Source: Deltaproteobacteria bacterium
Lineage (GTDB): Bacteria > Desulfobacterota > SM23-61
DNA length: 64,000 nucleotides
Assembly: GCA_016875165.1 (NCBI GenBank)
Contig: VGSF01000009.1
Location: 16,068-80,067, forward strand
Reading direction: 5' to 3'
Made by a program: the position numbers and the translations under genes. The notes beneath the pieces were generated by a model, which worked only from the letters and a program-made list of their open reading frames with translations, was not told the DNA's origin and did no database searches. This document shows, piece by piece, positions 27,968 through 35,887 of the stretch; within the stretch, counting starts at the first letter, position 1, and each line of letters begins with the position of its first letter.

Positions 27968-29125
27968 ATGAGAAGAGTAGCCATTGTCGGAGCAGGACTG
28001 ACCAAATTTTATCGCAATACCCAGGAAACGCCCAAAGAGCTGGCTTATGAGGCCACCAAAATGGCCCTGGATTCCTGCGAGATGACACTTTCGGACATAA
28101 ATTGTGTCGTCCATGGAACGGCCCCAGATGCATTCGATGGGGTTCATATGAAAGGGGAATATCTCTCCGATGCCTCAGGGGGATTGCGCAAGCCTTACAT
28201 GCGGCACTTTGTTGGCGGGGGCACAGGGGTTTTTTCGCCGATCCACGGCTGGTTCCATGTGGCCTCGGGGATGTTCGATACCTGTCTGGTGGTTTGCGAA
28301 GAGAAGATGTCTGCGGCCTATCCTCATCCTGCCGGGGCCTTCTTAACGATCTTTGACCACACAACAGAGCAACCACTTTACCCCACTTTGATCTACATCT
28401 TTGCCATTGAAATGAATCGTTTTATGACCACTCACGGTTATCGCAAAGAAGACATCGCCCTGGTGGCCGTTAAAAATAAAAAGAATGCCATGAACCATCC
28501 ATCAGCTCAGTTGCCCGGGGAAATCACTGTCCAGGATGTTCTCAATTCAGAAATCATGGCCTGGCCGGTGAACCGGCTGGACATCAGCCCGACGAGCGAC
28601 GGGGCGGCCGCAATCCTCCTGGCTTCGGAAGACGTAGCCCGGAGAATTACGGAGAAACCGATCTGGATGGACGGTGTGGGCTTTTGTCTGGACACCGCCT
28701 ACTGGTGCACCCGGGACCTTTATTACCCGGATTATCTGGAAGTAGCCGCCCGCCAGGCATATAAGATGGCCGGGATCAAAGAACCCTCCAAGGAGATCCA
28801 TGTGGCCGAGCCTTATGATCCCTTCACTTATAAAGAACTCCACCATATCGAAGGATTAATGCTGGCGCCGCGGGGAAAATCCGTTCAGATGCTGGTGGAT
28901 GGGGCGTTTAACAGGGATGGAAACCTACCAACCTCTCCTTCAGGAGGACTTCTGGGCGTGGGCAATCCCATTGCGGCCGCAGGTCTGATGAAGATCATCG
29001 AGATCTATCTGCAATTAAAAGGGGAAGCGGGTAAACGGCAGATTCCGGGGAAGCCTACTTGCGGCGTGGCCAATGCCTGGGGAGACCTGATGCAGGTTGG
29101 AACCGTGGTCGTTATGAGAAGCTAA
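27968..29125 (+). CDS. Second thiolase-fold protein lacking the canonical Cys
   Basis: A 385-residue protein starting MRRVAIVGAGLTKF at ATG 27968, seven bases after a perfect AAGGAGGT. It parallels the upstream thiolase: DISPTSDGAAAILLASEDVA near 210, HVAEPYDPFTYKELHHIEGL near 280 and SPSGGLLGVGNP near 325. The nucleophile region reads FVGGGTGVFSPIHG, with Gly where the Cys should be, and the GHP His is again Asn. The pair may form hetero-oligomers with the DUF35 proteins that follow 15 bases later. Chemistry is probably aldolase-like (as in Ltp2/ChsH2) or acyl-CoA binding, not classical Claisen cleavage. Confidence 0.8.
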   Translation: MRRVAIVGAGLTKFYRNTQETPKELAYEATKMALDSCEMTLSDINCVVHGTAPDAFDGVHMKGEYLSDASGGLRKPYMRHFVGGGTGVFSPIHGWFHVASGMFDTCLVVCEEKMSAAYPHPAGAFLTIFDHTTEQPLYPTLIYIFAIEMNRFMTTHGYRKEDIALVAVKNKKNAMNHPSAQLPGEITVQDVLNSEIMAWPVNRLDISPTSDGAAAILLASEDVARRITEKPIWMDGVGFCLDTAYWCTRDLYYPDYLEVAARQAYKMAGIKEPSKEIHVAEPYDPFTYKELHHIEGLMLAPRGKSVQMLVDGAFNRDGNLPTSPSGGLLGVGNPIAAAGLMKIIEIYLQLKGEAGKRQIPGKPTCGVANAWGDLMQVGTVVVMRS

Positions 29126-29140
29126 GGAGGAGGTGAATAT

Positions 29141-29671
29141 ATGGAAATTACGGAAAAGATGGTGGAAAAAACGGCGACGAAGCTGAGCGCCGAGGAGATT
29201 TTAGGGGGGAAGGTTCTCTCTGTGAAGTGGGAGCCTAAATTAAAATATGCCTGGGACAATGGCCCAGCCATCGGAAGGTACCTGGCAGAACTGAAAAATG
29301 GAAAGATCATTGCCAAGAAGTGCGACAAGTGTCACCGCATCATGCTTCCGCCCAGAATGTTTTGCGAGCTCTGCTGGGTCCCGACAGGGGAATGGGTCTA
29401 TGTCCAGGATACAGGCATTGTAAATACCTGGATCGTGGGTTATGTGGACTGGAAGGCAACGCGCCTTGACATCAAAGGAGGCGTCCGGCCCATTACCCCT
29501 GGCATCATCGAAATTGATGGAGCCTCAAAAGGCATGGGCATTCTCCATCATTTAGGCGAGGTGGATCCCTGGAAGATCTATCGGGGCATGAAAGTAAAGG
29601 CAGTCTGGAAACCACCCGAGGAAAGAACCGGGGCGATTACCGACATTAAATATTTTAAGCCAATAGATTGA
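29141..29671 (+). CDS. DUF35 OB-fold/zinc-ribbon acyl-CoA-binding protein 1
   Basis: A 176-residue protein with a rubredoxin-like zinc knuckle CDKCHRIMLPPRMFCELC (Cys at ~66, 69, 80, 83) followed by an OB fold (GIVNTWIVGYVDWK through KVKAVWKP) and the closing DIKYFKP. DUF35 partners dock onto thiolase-fold enzymes and position acyl-CoA substrates. The N-terminal ~45 residues (EEILGGKVLSVKWEPKLKYAW) are an extension beyond the zinc ribbon. Shine-Dalgarno GGAGGAGG precedes ATG 29141. Part of the thiolase-thiolase-DUF35-DUF35 operon. Confidence 0.88.
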   Translation: MEITEKMVEKTATKLSAEEILGGKVLSVKWEPKLKYAWDNGPAIGRYLAELKNGKIIAKKCDKCHRIMLPPRMFCELCWVPTGEWVYVQDTGIVNTWIVGYVDWKATRLDIKGGVRPITPGIIEIDGASKGMGILHHLGEVDPWKIYRGMKVKAVWKPPEERTGAITDIKYFKPID

Positions 29672-29745
29672 GGCGCAAGGTTTGAGGCGCAAGGCATAAG
29701 GCAAAAATTAAAGCCTTCAATCTCTAACCTCAAACCTCCAACCTT

Positions 29746-29929
29746 GAAGAACTCGTAAAAAGTCCGAAAGCTCCTTTTCCCGTCATTCCGGCCCCGATTT
29801 TCATCGGGATAAACTCCAGCCGGAATTAAGTTATTTCAAGGAGTTATCAAACCACTGGACTCCGGTTTTCACCCCCGGATTACAACATTCCGGGGCAGGC
29901 TTAGTGACGACTTTTTACGAGGCCATCAA
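29746..29929. repeat. CGTAAAAAGTC-ended palindromic element, core interrupted by an extra insert
   Basis: AGAACTCGTAAAAAGTC on the left and GACTTTTTACGAGGCCATCAA on the right. The core has GTCATTCCGGCCCCGATTTTCATCGGGAT and ACTCCGGTTTTCACC. It also has an extra CCCGGATTACAACATTCCGGGGCAGGC between the last palindrome and the end, so this copy carries an additional insertion. It sits inside the thiolase/DUF35 operon. Confidence 0.75.
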
Positions 29930-29955
29930 CCTTGAAACGATATGGAGGTGAATTT

Positions 29956-30432
29956 ATGGCGTTGATCGAACGATTTCAGAAGACGACGGATATCACAAAA
30001 TGGCACGGGCAGATCCCGATGAGCTACATTTATACCGTCGGCCGGGCCGGGGAAAAATTTTTCCGCGAGATCATAAATGGAAAAATTTTCGGGGCGAGAT
30101 GCGACTCCTGCAAAATCACCTACGTCCCTCCCAGAACCTATTGTGAAAAGTGTTTTGCCAGGCTGGAAGATCATTATACGGAAGTCGGGACCAAAGGAAC
30201 CGTTCATACCTTCACTCAATCCTACGAGGCCTATGACGGAGCAAAGAAAGAAACCCCGTCGATAGTGGCCGTCATCCGCATCGACGGTACGGAGGGGGGC
30301 TTCATCCATTGGCTGGGAGAGATTGATTTTGAGAAGGTTTACATCGGCATGCCGGTGGAGGCGGTCTTAAAACCCAAGAAGGAAAGAGAAGGGAGCATCC
30401 TGGACATCAAATATTTTAAACCCGTTATATAG
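29956..30432 (+). CDS. DUF35 OB-fold/zinc-ribbon acyl-CoA-binding protein 2
   Basis: A 158-residue protein: zinc knuckle CDSCKITYVPPRTYCEKC (Cys at ~48, 51, 62, 65), OB fold (GTVHTFTQSYEAYDG, FIHWLGEIDFEKVYIGMPVEA) and closing DIKYFKPV. ATG 29956 has GGAGGTG upstream; the ORF-track TTG is eight codons too early. It is a paralogue of the preceding DUF35 gene, and its ~40-residue leader differs from that protein's, so each may pair with a different thiolase. The two DUF35 genes are separated by a palindromic element. Confidence 0.87.
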   Translation: MALIERFQKTTDITKWHGQIPMSYIYTVGRAGEKFFREIINGKIFGARCDSCKITYVPPRTYCEKCFARLEDHYTEVGTKGTVHTFTQSYEAYDGAKKETPSIVAVIRIDGTEGGFIHWLGEIDFEKVYIGMPVEAVLKPKKEREGSILDIKYFKPVI

Positions 30433-30563
30433 GAGGCTCTTGCAAAAGACCGCAATTTACCCTTCGACAGGCTCAGGGTGAACGGGCTTAGGCTGAAATT
30501 ATTTAGTTTTTCCGTTCGTGGTGAGCTTGTCGAACCACAAAAAAAACTTTTGCAAGAGGCTCA
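30433..30563. repeat. GAGGCTCTTGCAAAAG-ended element, second copy
   Basis: GAGGCTCTTGCAAAAG (30433-30448) pairs with CTTTTGCAAGAGGCTCA (30547-30563). It shares TTTACCCTTCGACAGGCTCAGGGTGAACGGGCTTAGG and GTTCGTGGTGAGCTTGTCGAACCAC with the copy at 26312 but lacks its third palindrome. It starts two bases after the last DUF35 codon. Confidence 0.75.
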
Positions 30564-30716
30564 ATGGTATTTTGGAATCGTTCTAATAGTGCCTACCCAG
30601 AAATTCCGGATTTTCCCTACATTCCATTTAATCCCCCGCTCCTATTCCGCGACCCCCCAACCCCTTTTTTGATAAAGGGAGTTGGGGTTTTTTGTTCCGG
30701 GATGGCGCTAATTCAA

Positions 30717-30858
30717 TTGTATAGGAATTTGCTTTTTTATCCCCCTCCCCCCATCCCCCTCCCGCCAGGGGAGGGGAGATACTGGGGGATCCAAAATTCC
30801 CTCCCCCTGGATGGGGGAGGGTTAGGGTGGGGGTGTTAATAACTTGATTGTATAGGAA
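30717..30858. repeat. TTGTATAGGAA-flanked, GGGAGGGG-rich palindromic repeat
   Basis: TTGTATAGGAATTTGCTTTTTTATCC, then CCCCTCCCGCCAGGGGAGGGG, CCCTCCCCCTGGATGGGGGAGGG and GTGTTAATAACTTG, ending TTGTATAGGAA. A near-identical copy is at 37950-38083, and a partial TTGTATAGGAA at 2691. Confidence 0.75.
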
Positions 30859-30874
30859 AAATCTTTTTTCAACT

Positions 30875-31030
30875 TTGATGGATTCGTAAAAAGTCCTGTT
30901 CCTGTCATTGCGAGAAGTTCCGCATTGGCGAGACGACGAAGCAATCTTGTCTTTTCGGGCACTTTTAAAAACGAGATTGCTTCGCTGGCGCTCGCAATGA
31001 CCCTTTCGCTACTTTTTACGAGATCATCAA
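30875..31030. repeat. CGTAAAAAGTC-ended palindromic element, GTCATTGCGAG core
   Basis: Same outer ends as the family (TTGATGGATTCGTAAAAAGTC and the right end ACTTTTTACGAGATCATCAA), but the core reads GTCATTGCGAGAAG, GAAGCAATCTTGTC, AACGAGATTGCTTCG and GCTCGCAATGACC. This is the second core type. Confidence 0.8.
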
Positions 31031-31100
31031 CTTTAGTCCGCTTCTTAATAATGGTTTTAAAAGCTCTGCGGTCTCTGTGCCCTCTGTGGCAAAAATCAAT

Positions 31101-32435
31101 TTAATCTATAAAAGAGGCGAAATAGGTAACGGCGCCCGGAAACAGGATGCAGAGAAATAATCCAACCAGCATGAGGGCGATAAAAGGGACAACGCCCTTG
31201 TAAACATCCGCGGTAGTAACGCCTGGAGGAGCGACCCCTTTCAGATAGAAAAGGGCATAGCCAAAGGGAGGGGTCAAAAAGGAGTTCTGTAAATTGACGG
31301 CTAATAATACGACAAACCAGAGTTGATCGAAACCCAGTTTCTCGGCAATCGGCAGAAAGACAGGGAAAGTAATATAGATAATGCCGATCCAATCAATCAG
31401 CGCCCCCAGGAAAAAAACAATTAACATCATGATGGCCAAGATAAGCCACTTGTTCCCCATCCCCAGGGTGAAGATAAGGTCGGTCAGCACCTGGCCGCCC
31501 CCCACGCCCATAAATACGCCGGTAAAACAGGAAGCGCCGACAAGGACCATCATTACCATGGAAACGGTCCTGCCGGTGGAGAGGACAGTATCCTTGAACA
31601 TTTTCCAGCTAAAACGCCGGTATCCAATGGCCATTAGAAGGGCGACGAAAGCACCCACTCCGGAGGCTTCAGTAGGAGTAGCAATACCGGAAAAAATAGT
31701 TCCCAATACGCCGATGATCAGCAAAACCGGGGGTACAAGAGAGATGGCGGCCATGGATAATCTTTTCTTCACCGGCACAGCGGCTCTCTCTTCCATGGAT
31801 AAGGGCGGCCCCAGCTCGGGCCTGCGACCGCATACGAAAGCGATGTAGCCGATGTATAAGCAAGAAAGGATGACCCCCGGGACAATGCCTCCGAGAAACA
31901 GTTTGCCGACCGACAACCCGGTCTGATCGGCCATCAAAACCAGCATGATGCTGGGAGGGATGAGGATGCCGAGGGTTCCTCCGGCACAGATCGTTCCACA
32001 AGTTAAACTTTTATCATAGCCGTACTTAAGCATCATGGGCATGGCCAAAAGGGCCATGGTAACCACCGAGGCCCCGACAACTCCGGTGCAGGCCGCAAAC
32101 ACCGTACACACCACCACAACGGCCATGGCCACGCCACCCCTTATGGGACCCAAAAGATAGCGCAGGGATTCGAACAACCCATCGGCCACCCCCGATCTCT
32201 CTAAAAGGTTAGCCATAAAAATAAACATGGGGATTGCTGCCAGAATTAGATTATCCATCAGGCCGACGATGCGGTTGGCAAACATGGAGAAAGCAGAAAA
32301 TCCCCAGCCCAATAGGCCAAAGATTACCGCCAGCCCCCCCAGGATAAAGGCCAGCGGGTGCCCCATGAAAAGCCCGACCAGGACACCGGCAAACATCAAA
32401 AAGGTAAGCAGTTCGGGACTGAATTCTGGCATCAA
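31101..32435 (-). CDS. dctM: TRAP transporter large permease, DctM type
   Basis: A 444-residue integral membrane protein with about 12 hydrophobic segments. It starts MPEFSPELLTFLMFAGVLVGLFMGHPLAFIL; landmarks are NLLERSGVADGLFESL, FAACTGVVGASVVTMALLAMP, GGTLGILIPPSIMLVL and GIATPTEASGVGAFVALL. DctM is the sodium-coupled transport subunit for organic acids. Its start overlaps the end of dctQ by four bases (translational coupling). With DctQ and DctP it forms a complete tripartite transporter, here next to acyl-CoA ligase and SDR genes, so the substrate is probably the acid that the ligase activates. Confidence 0.9.
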   Translation of the reverse strand: MMPEFSPELLTFLMFAGVLVGLFMGHPLAFILGGLAVIFGLLGWGFSAFSMFANRIVGLMDNLILAAIPMFIFMANLLERSGVADGLFESLRYLLGPIRGGVAMAVVVVCTVFAACTGVVGASVVTMALLAMPMMLKYGYDKSLTCGTICAGGTLGILIPPSIMLVLMADQTGLSVGKLFLGGIVPGVILSCLYIGYIAFVCGRRPELGPPLSMEERAAVPVKKRLSMAAISLVPPVLLIIGVLGTIFSGIATPTEASGVGAFVALLMAIGYRRFSWKMFKDTVLSTGRTVSMVMMVLVGASCFTGVFMGVGGGQVLTDLIFTLGMGNKWLILAIMMLIVFFLGALIDWIGIIYITFPVFLPIAEKLGFDQLWFVVLLAVNLQNSFLTPPFGYALFYLKGVAPPGVTTADVYKGVVPFIALMLVGLFLCILFPGAVTYFASFID

Positions 32436-32944
32436 AGCTCCCTTCCCTTAGTTAAAAAGAACAGCCTGCGGTAAAAGATGGAAAACCCCTGGAGCAGCAG
32501 AAGCAGAGCAGCTATCGGGGTTACTGTTTTCATCCCCGGCAACACTAAGGGGAGCCTGGCAGTCAGGGTCTTTTCCCCGGTTGCCCAAGAGGCAACGGCA
32601 TTGTCAAAGCCTACATAAAGAAGAATAATGACAAAGGGGAAGAAGAAAAACAGGTAGGTGACCAGATCCAAAACCGCTTGCTTTTTGGGAGAAAAACGAA
32701 TGTAAATGATGTCAATGGCCACATGGCCTTTGTGGAGAAGGGTGTAAGCGGCTAAAATCATGAAGTGAAAGCCATAAAAAAAAGTGATAATTTCATAGGT
32801 CCACACATGAGGGGAGCCAAAAACCCTCCTGGTGATAACCTCATATACGATTATCCCCACAACAACGACCAGGGCCCACACTGCAAACCGCCCTGTCCAT
32901 TCGCTGATAGTATCAATAATATTTATTAGGGTTCGAATGGCCAA
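32432..32944 (-). CDS. dctQ: TRAP transporter small permease, DctQ type
   Basis: A ~170-residue protein with four hydrophobic helices (WALVVVVGIIVYEVITRRVFG, then WTYEIITFFYGFHFMILAAYTLL, DLVTYLFFFFPFVIILLYVGFD and a C-terminal helix). VYEVxTRxVFxxPxxWxxE is the DctQ hallmark. The start is uncertain. The ORF track begins at 33037, inside a repeat remnant. TTG 32944 gives the family-like LAIRTLINIIDTISEWTGR, but AGGAGG is only one base away, so a nearby ATT or an earlier ATG (33004) is possible. The gene ends inside the dctM start. Confidence 0.8.
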   Translation of the reverse strand: MAIRTLINIIDTISEWTGRFAVWALVVVVGIIVYEVITRRVFGSPHVWTYEIITFFYGFHFMILAAYTLLHKGHVAIDIIYIRFSPKKQAVLDLVTYLFFFFPFVIILLYVGFDNAVASWATGEKTLTARLPLVLPGMKTVTPIAALLLLLQGFSIFYRRLFFLTKGREL

Positions 32945-32999
32945 TCCTCCTTTTTCAGCCCCAAGGCCCCATCTCTCTCCCGAGACTGTGTCGTAATTA

Positions 33000-33098
33000 G
33001 CCATTCGCCCTTCGACACGCTCAGGACGAATGGCCAACTGAAATTTTTAACATGTCGTATTCCGTTCGTGGTGAGGTTCTCGAACCATGAACGGAAAT
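33000..33098. repeat. Remnant of the TTCGACAGGCTCAGG element
   Basis: Contains CCCTTCGACACGCTCAGGACGAATGG and TTCCGTTCGTGGTGAGGTTCTCGAACCATGAACGG, the inner blocks of the element at 26312 and 30433, but lacks the CTTGCAAAAG ends. It lies between dctP and dctQ and confuses the dctQ start. Confidence 0.6.
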
Positions 33099-33149
33099 AC
33101 AACACACTCTCTCCCCGGAGAAAGAAAGGGCCTAAAGGGGGAAAGCATA

Positions 33150-34232
33150 TCAATCAATCTTAGGATAAACCGTTGGGTTGCGCCCGAAAGCCCATTCTCC
33201 CTGCCAGTCGCGCACCGGGGCATACCCCTTGAAGTAAGCCATCATGGACCTGAGGATTTTCTTATACTCTGGATTCTTGGCCGCCTCCATTTCCATGAAT
33301 TTAACGGAAAATGCTTCCAGCTTGGCCAGATCTTCCTTGCTTAGCTTGGTGATGGTGGTGCCTTTCTTGATGAAGTTTTCTGTTCCGCCGATATCCAGCC
33401 AGTTCCAGTGCCCGTTGCTCCAGAGAACCGTAGCCTTGCCGGCCTCTTCCATAAGAACCTGCACATCCGGAGGCAATTTCTTCCAGGCATCCATATTGAT
33501 CATGATCCCGAGCAGCGAAGAAGGCTGGAACCAGCAGGGAACGCTCCAGAACTTGGTAACTTCCTGAAACTTCATTCCCCAGTCGCAGCTCACGTTGGAA
33601 AACTCCGCGCCATCGATCGTCCCCAATTTGAGGGCCATGTAAATTTCCCCGCCGGGGATCTTAACCGGCTTGGCCCCGAGTTGTTCAAGGATCCACATGG
33701 TCTGGGCGAGGGGGGTTCTTAAGGTCATGCCCTTATAATCGGCAAGGGAGCGGATTGGTTTATTGGTGCGGAACCCTGATTCCGACGGGGTCATTCCCGT
33801 GGGAATGTAATGGATATTGTATTTGGCAAAGAGCTCGCGCATCAAGGCCAGACCGCCGCCATGATAAACCCAGGTGAAGTAATCGCCCGGGGTCATCCAG
33901 AAATTGACCGAGCCAAGCAAGTCAAAGGCGGAGTTCTTTCCGGACCAGTAGCTGGGCCATTCAAAACCGGCTTCCAGGGCCCCCTTGGAAACAGCATCAA
34001 ACAGTTCAAAAGCCGGCACAATTTCACCAGCCGGGTGGTGAGACATGGTCATCCGCCCGCCGCTCATGTCGTTGACGATCTTTACGAAATAGCGGTCACT
34101 ATCGATTAAATTGATGGCCGGGGTCCAGGTGCTTCCCGCGCGCCATCTGAATTTGGCCTGGGCGAAGGCCGTGGTCGTCAAGGCCAGAGCCAGGACAAAA
34201 ACGAGAATAAAAACTAAAGATTTCCTTTTCAT
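33150..34232 (-). CDS. dctP: TRAP transporter periplasmic solute-binding protein, DctP family
   Basis: A 360-residue protein with a Sec signal peptide (MKRKSLVFILVFVLALALTTTAFAQA), then the DctP fold: FRWRAGSTWTP, GGRMTMSHHPAGEIVP, a conserved Arg region GMTLRTPLAQ, and GGEIYMALKLGTIDGAEF. The GTIDG-(A/E) and RTP stretches form the carboxylate-binding arginine site of DctP proteins. The aromatic-rich cavity (FEWPSYWSGKNSAFDLLG) resembles the TakP/alpha-keto-acid and aromatic-acid group, so the ligand may be a keto or aromatic acid. It is upstream of dctQM on the same strand, separated by the repeat remnant. Confidence 0.87.
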   Translation of the reverse strand: MKRKSLVFILVFVLALALTTTAFAQAKFRWRAGSTWTPAINLIDSDRYFVKIVNDMSGGRMTMSHHPAGEIVPAFELFDAVSKGALEAGFEWPSYWSGKNSAFDLLGSVNFWMTPGDYFTWVYHGGGLALMRELFAKYNIHYIPTGMTPSESGFRTNKPIRSLADYKGMTLRTPLAQTMWILEQLGAKPVKIPGGEIYMALKLGTIDGAEFSNVSCDWGMKFQEVTKFWSVPCWFQPSSLLGIMINMDAWKKLPPDVQVLMEEAGKATVLWSNGHWNWLDIGGTENFIKKGTTITKLSKEDLAKLEAFSVKFMEMEAAKNPEYKKILRSMMAYFKGYAPVRDWQGEWAFGRNPTVYPKID

Positions 34233-34515
34233 AAATTCTCCTTCCCTTTAGAAAAACTTTTGGTTAATGGGTAAATCATTTTTTCCAAAGTAAATTCCTC
34301 CTGGCCATATTAGGCTTGAATATATCACCCCCTTTCCTCTTTAATTTTTTAAACCCTTTTACCACACCACTGGAGCCATGTCAACAGAAATAACCTGCGA
34401 ATCCCAAATTCGGCGTAGCCAGAACCAGAGGGTAACGATTGGAAATCAGAAATCCTGATATTGAAATCCAAAACAAGGCCAAAACACAAATCTCAAAAAC
34501 CCCAAACAGCCAAAG

Positions 34516-34674
34516 TTGATGATCTCGTAAAAAGTCGTAATTTGTGCTCTTTCGTCATTCCGGCCCCGATTTTCATCGGGATAAACTCCAGCCGGAATCC
34601 AGTCTTTTCAATATGTTCCGACATCTCTGGACTCCGGTTTTCACCGGAGTGACGACTTTTTACGAAGTCATCAA
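34516..34674. repeat. CGTAAAAAGTC-ended palindromic element, GTCATTCCGG core
   Basis: TTGATGATCTCGTAAAAAGTC and GACTTTTTACGAAGTCATCAA enclose GTCATTCCGGCCCCGATTTTCATCGGGATAAACTCCAGCCGGAATCCAG and ACTCCGGTTTTCACCGGAGT. It is two bases from the next element, of the other core type. Confidence 0.8.
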
Positions 34675-34676
34675 AG

Positions 34677-34832
34677 TTGATGGATTCGTAAAAAGTCCTG
34701 TTCCTGTCATTGCGAGGAGTTCCGCATTGGCGGGACGGCGAAGCAATCTTGTCTTTTCGGGCACTTTTAAAAACGAGATTGCTTCGCTTCCGCTCGCAAT
34801 GACCCTTTCGCGACTTTTTACGAGATCATCAA
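34677..34832. repeat. CGTAAAAAGTC-ended palindromic element, GTCATTGCGAG core
   Basis: TTGATGGATTCGTAAAAAGTC and GACTTTTTACGAGATCATCAA enclose GTCATTGCGAGGAG, GAAGCAATCTTGTC, AACGAGATTGCTTC and GCTCGCAATGACC. Nearly identical to 30875-31030. The remaining bases to 35029 hold GGGCGGCTCTCTGTGGCCGCCC and other short palindromes but no gene. Confidence 0.8.
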
Positions 34833-35029
34833 AGTTTATTTTTTTGTTTTTGGAAAATTTGAATTTGTTTCGAGTAAGGGCGGCTCTCTGTGGCCGCCCG
34901 TAAAATGGGCAACCACGGGGGGTTGCCCCTACAATTTACGCGACTCGTTTAATTGCGGCTCTGCCGCGCTTTTCGCTTGAACCCTGGAACCCTCGAATCC
35001 CCGCCCCATTTTTTGTATTGTCGGGCATT

Positions 35030-35887
35030 TTAATAAGTTTTGACCATGCCGCCATCGAAAAGCAGATCTCCCCCGATCAAGTATTTTCCCAACCAGGAAA
35101 ACCCGATGGTGAACAAGTTGGCCACCTCAACAGGGGCCATCATTTCCTTGATTTGGGATCTGCCCATCATTACGTTTTTTACGACTTCTTCCTGAGAAAT
35201 CCCCCGCTGTTTGGCCTGGGCGGGGATTTGATTAAGGGCCAATGGTGTTTTTACGAAACCCGTGCTCACGCTGAAGGAGCGAATCATTCCCTCTCCTTCG
35301 GCGGCGATGGATTGGGTTAAGCCGCGAAGGCCGAACTTGGTGATGTTATAAACCGGCTTGTTTTTCGTAACGATATGGCCGTGTACAGAGCTCATGTTTC
35401 CAATGGCGCCGGCGCCATCATCGCTGGCCTTCATATGAGGAAGGCAGAGCTTGGCCAGGAAAAAAGGGGCGCGGAGCATGATTCGCAACATCAAATCGTA
35501 CATCTCCATGGGAAAATCTTCTATGGAGTTTATATGCTGCATTCCGGCAATGTTGGCCAAAAATTTTACTGTCCCAACTTTAGCGGCCTCCCGAACAATC
35601 TTTTCGATCTCTTGATCTTTGGTGAGATCGGCGCGGATGAAGACAACACGGCCGCCAAGTTTCCGGGCAATCTCCACGGTTTCCCGCCCTCGTTCTTCAT
35701 TGACATCCGTTCCGGCCACGGTAAGCCCGTTTGCGGCCAGGGTAATGGCCGTGGCCCTGCCCACTCCGCTGGCTGCCCCGGTTACGATGGCCACATTCGC
35801 GGGTTGAAAAGATTTGTCTTTAACGACAAGGATATCATCTTGCCGGATCACCGGCTCTTTTAAGTCAAAAAGTTGTTCTTTTTCCAT
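35030..35887 (-). CDS. Short-chain dehydrogenase/reductase (3-hydroxyacyl/3-hydroxybutyrate dehydrogenase-like)
   Basis: A 285-residue protein with NAD-binding TGAASGVGRATA (residues ~36-47), NIAG near 112, the Ser of NMSSVHG near 165 and catalytic YNITK near 179. It has a 30-residue N-terminal extension that includes the AMP ligase overlap. The C-terminal NQIPAQAKQRGISQEEVVKN and DGGMVKTY resemble 3-hydroxybutyrate and 3-hydroxyacyl-CoA dehydrogenases. It overlaps the preceding acyl-CoA ligase gene by 23 bases, so the two are co-translated. A role in oxidising a hydroxyacyl intermediate before thiolase/aldolase cleavage is inferred from context. Confidence 0.85.
   Translation of the reverse strand: MEKEQLFDLKEPVIRQDDILVVKDKSFQPANVAIVTGAASGVGRATAITLAANGLTVAGTDVNEERGRETVEIARKLGGRVVFIRADLTKDQEIEKIVREAAKVGTVKFLANIAGMQHINSIEDFPMEMYDLMLRIMLRAPFFLAKLCLPHMKASDDGAGAIGNMSSVHGHIVTKNKPVYNITKFGLRGLTQSIAAEGEGMIRSFSVSTGFVKTPLALNQIPAQAKQRGISQEEVVKNVMMGRSQIKEMMAPVEVANLFTIGFSWLGKYLIGGDLLFDGGMVKTY

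Noticed and set aside
34833-35029. Small ORF on the plus strand reaching 34903
   Set aside because: Lies in repeat and palindromic sequence; no coding features.
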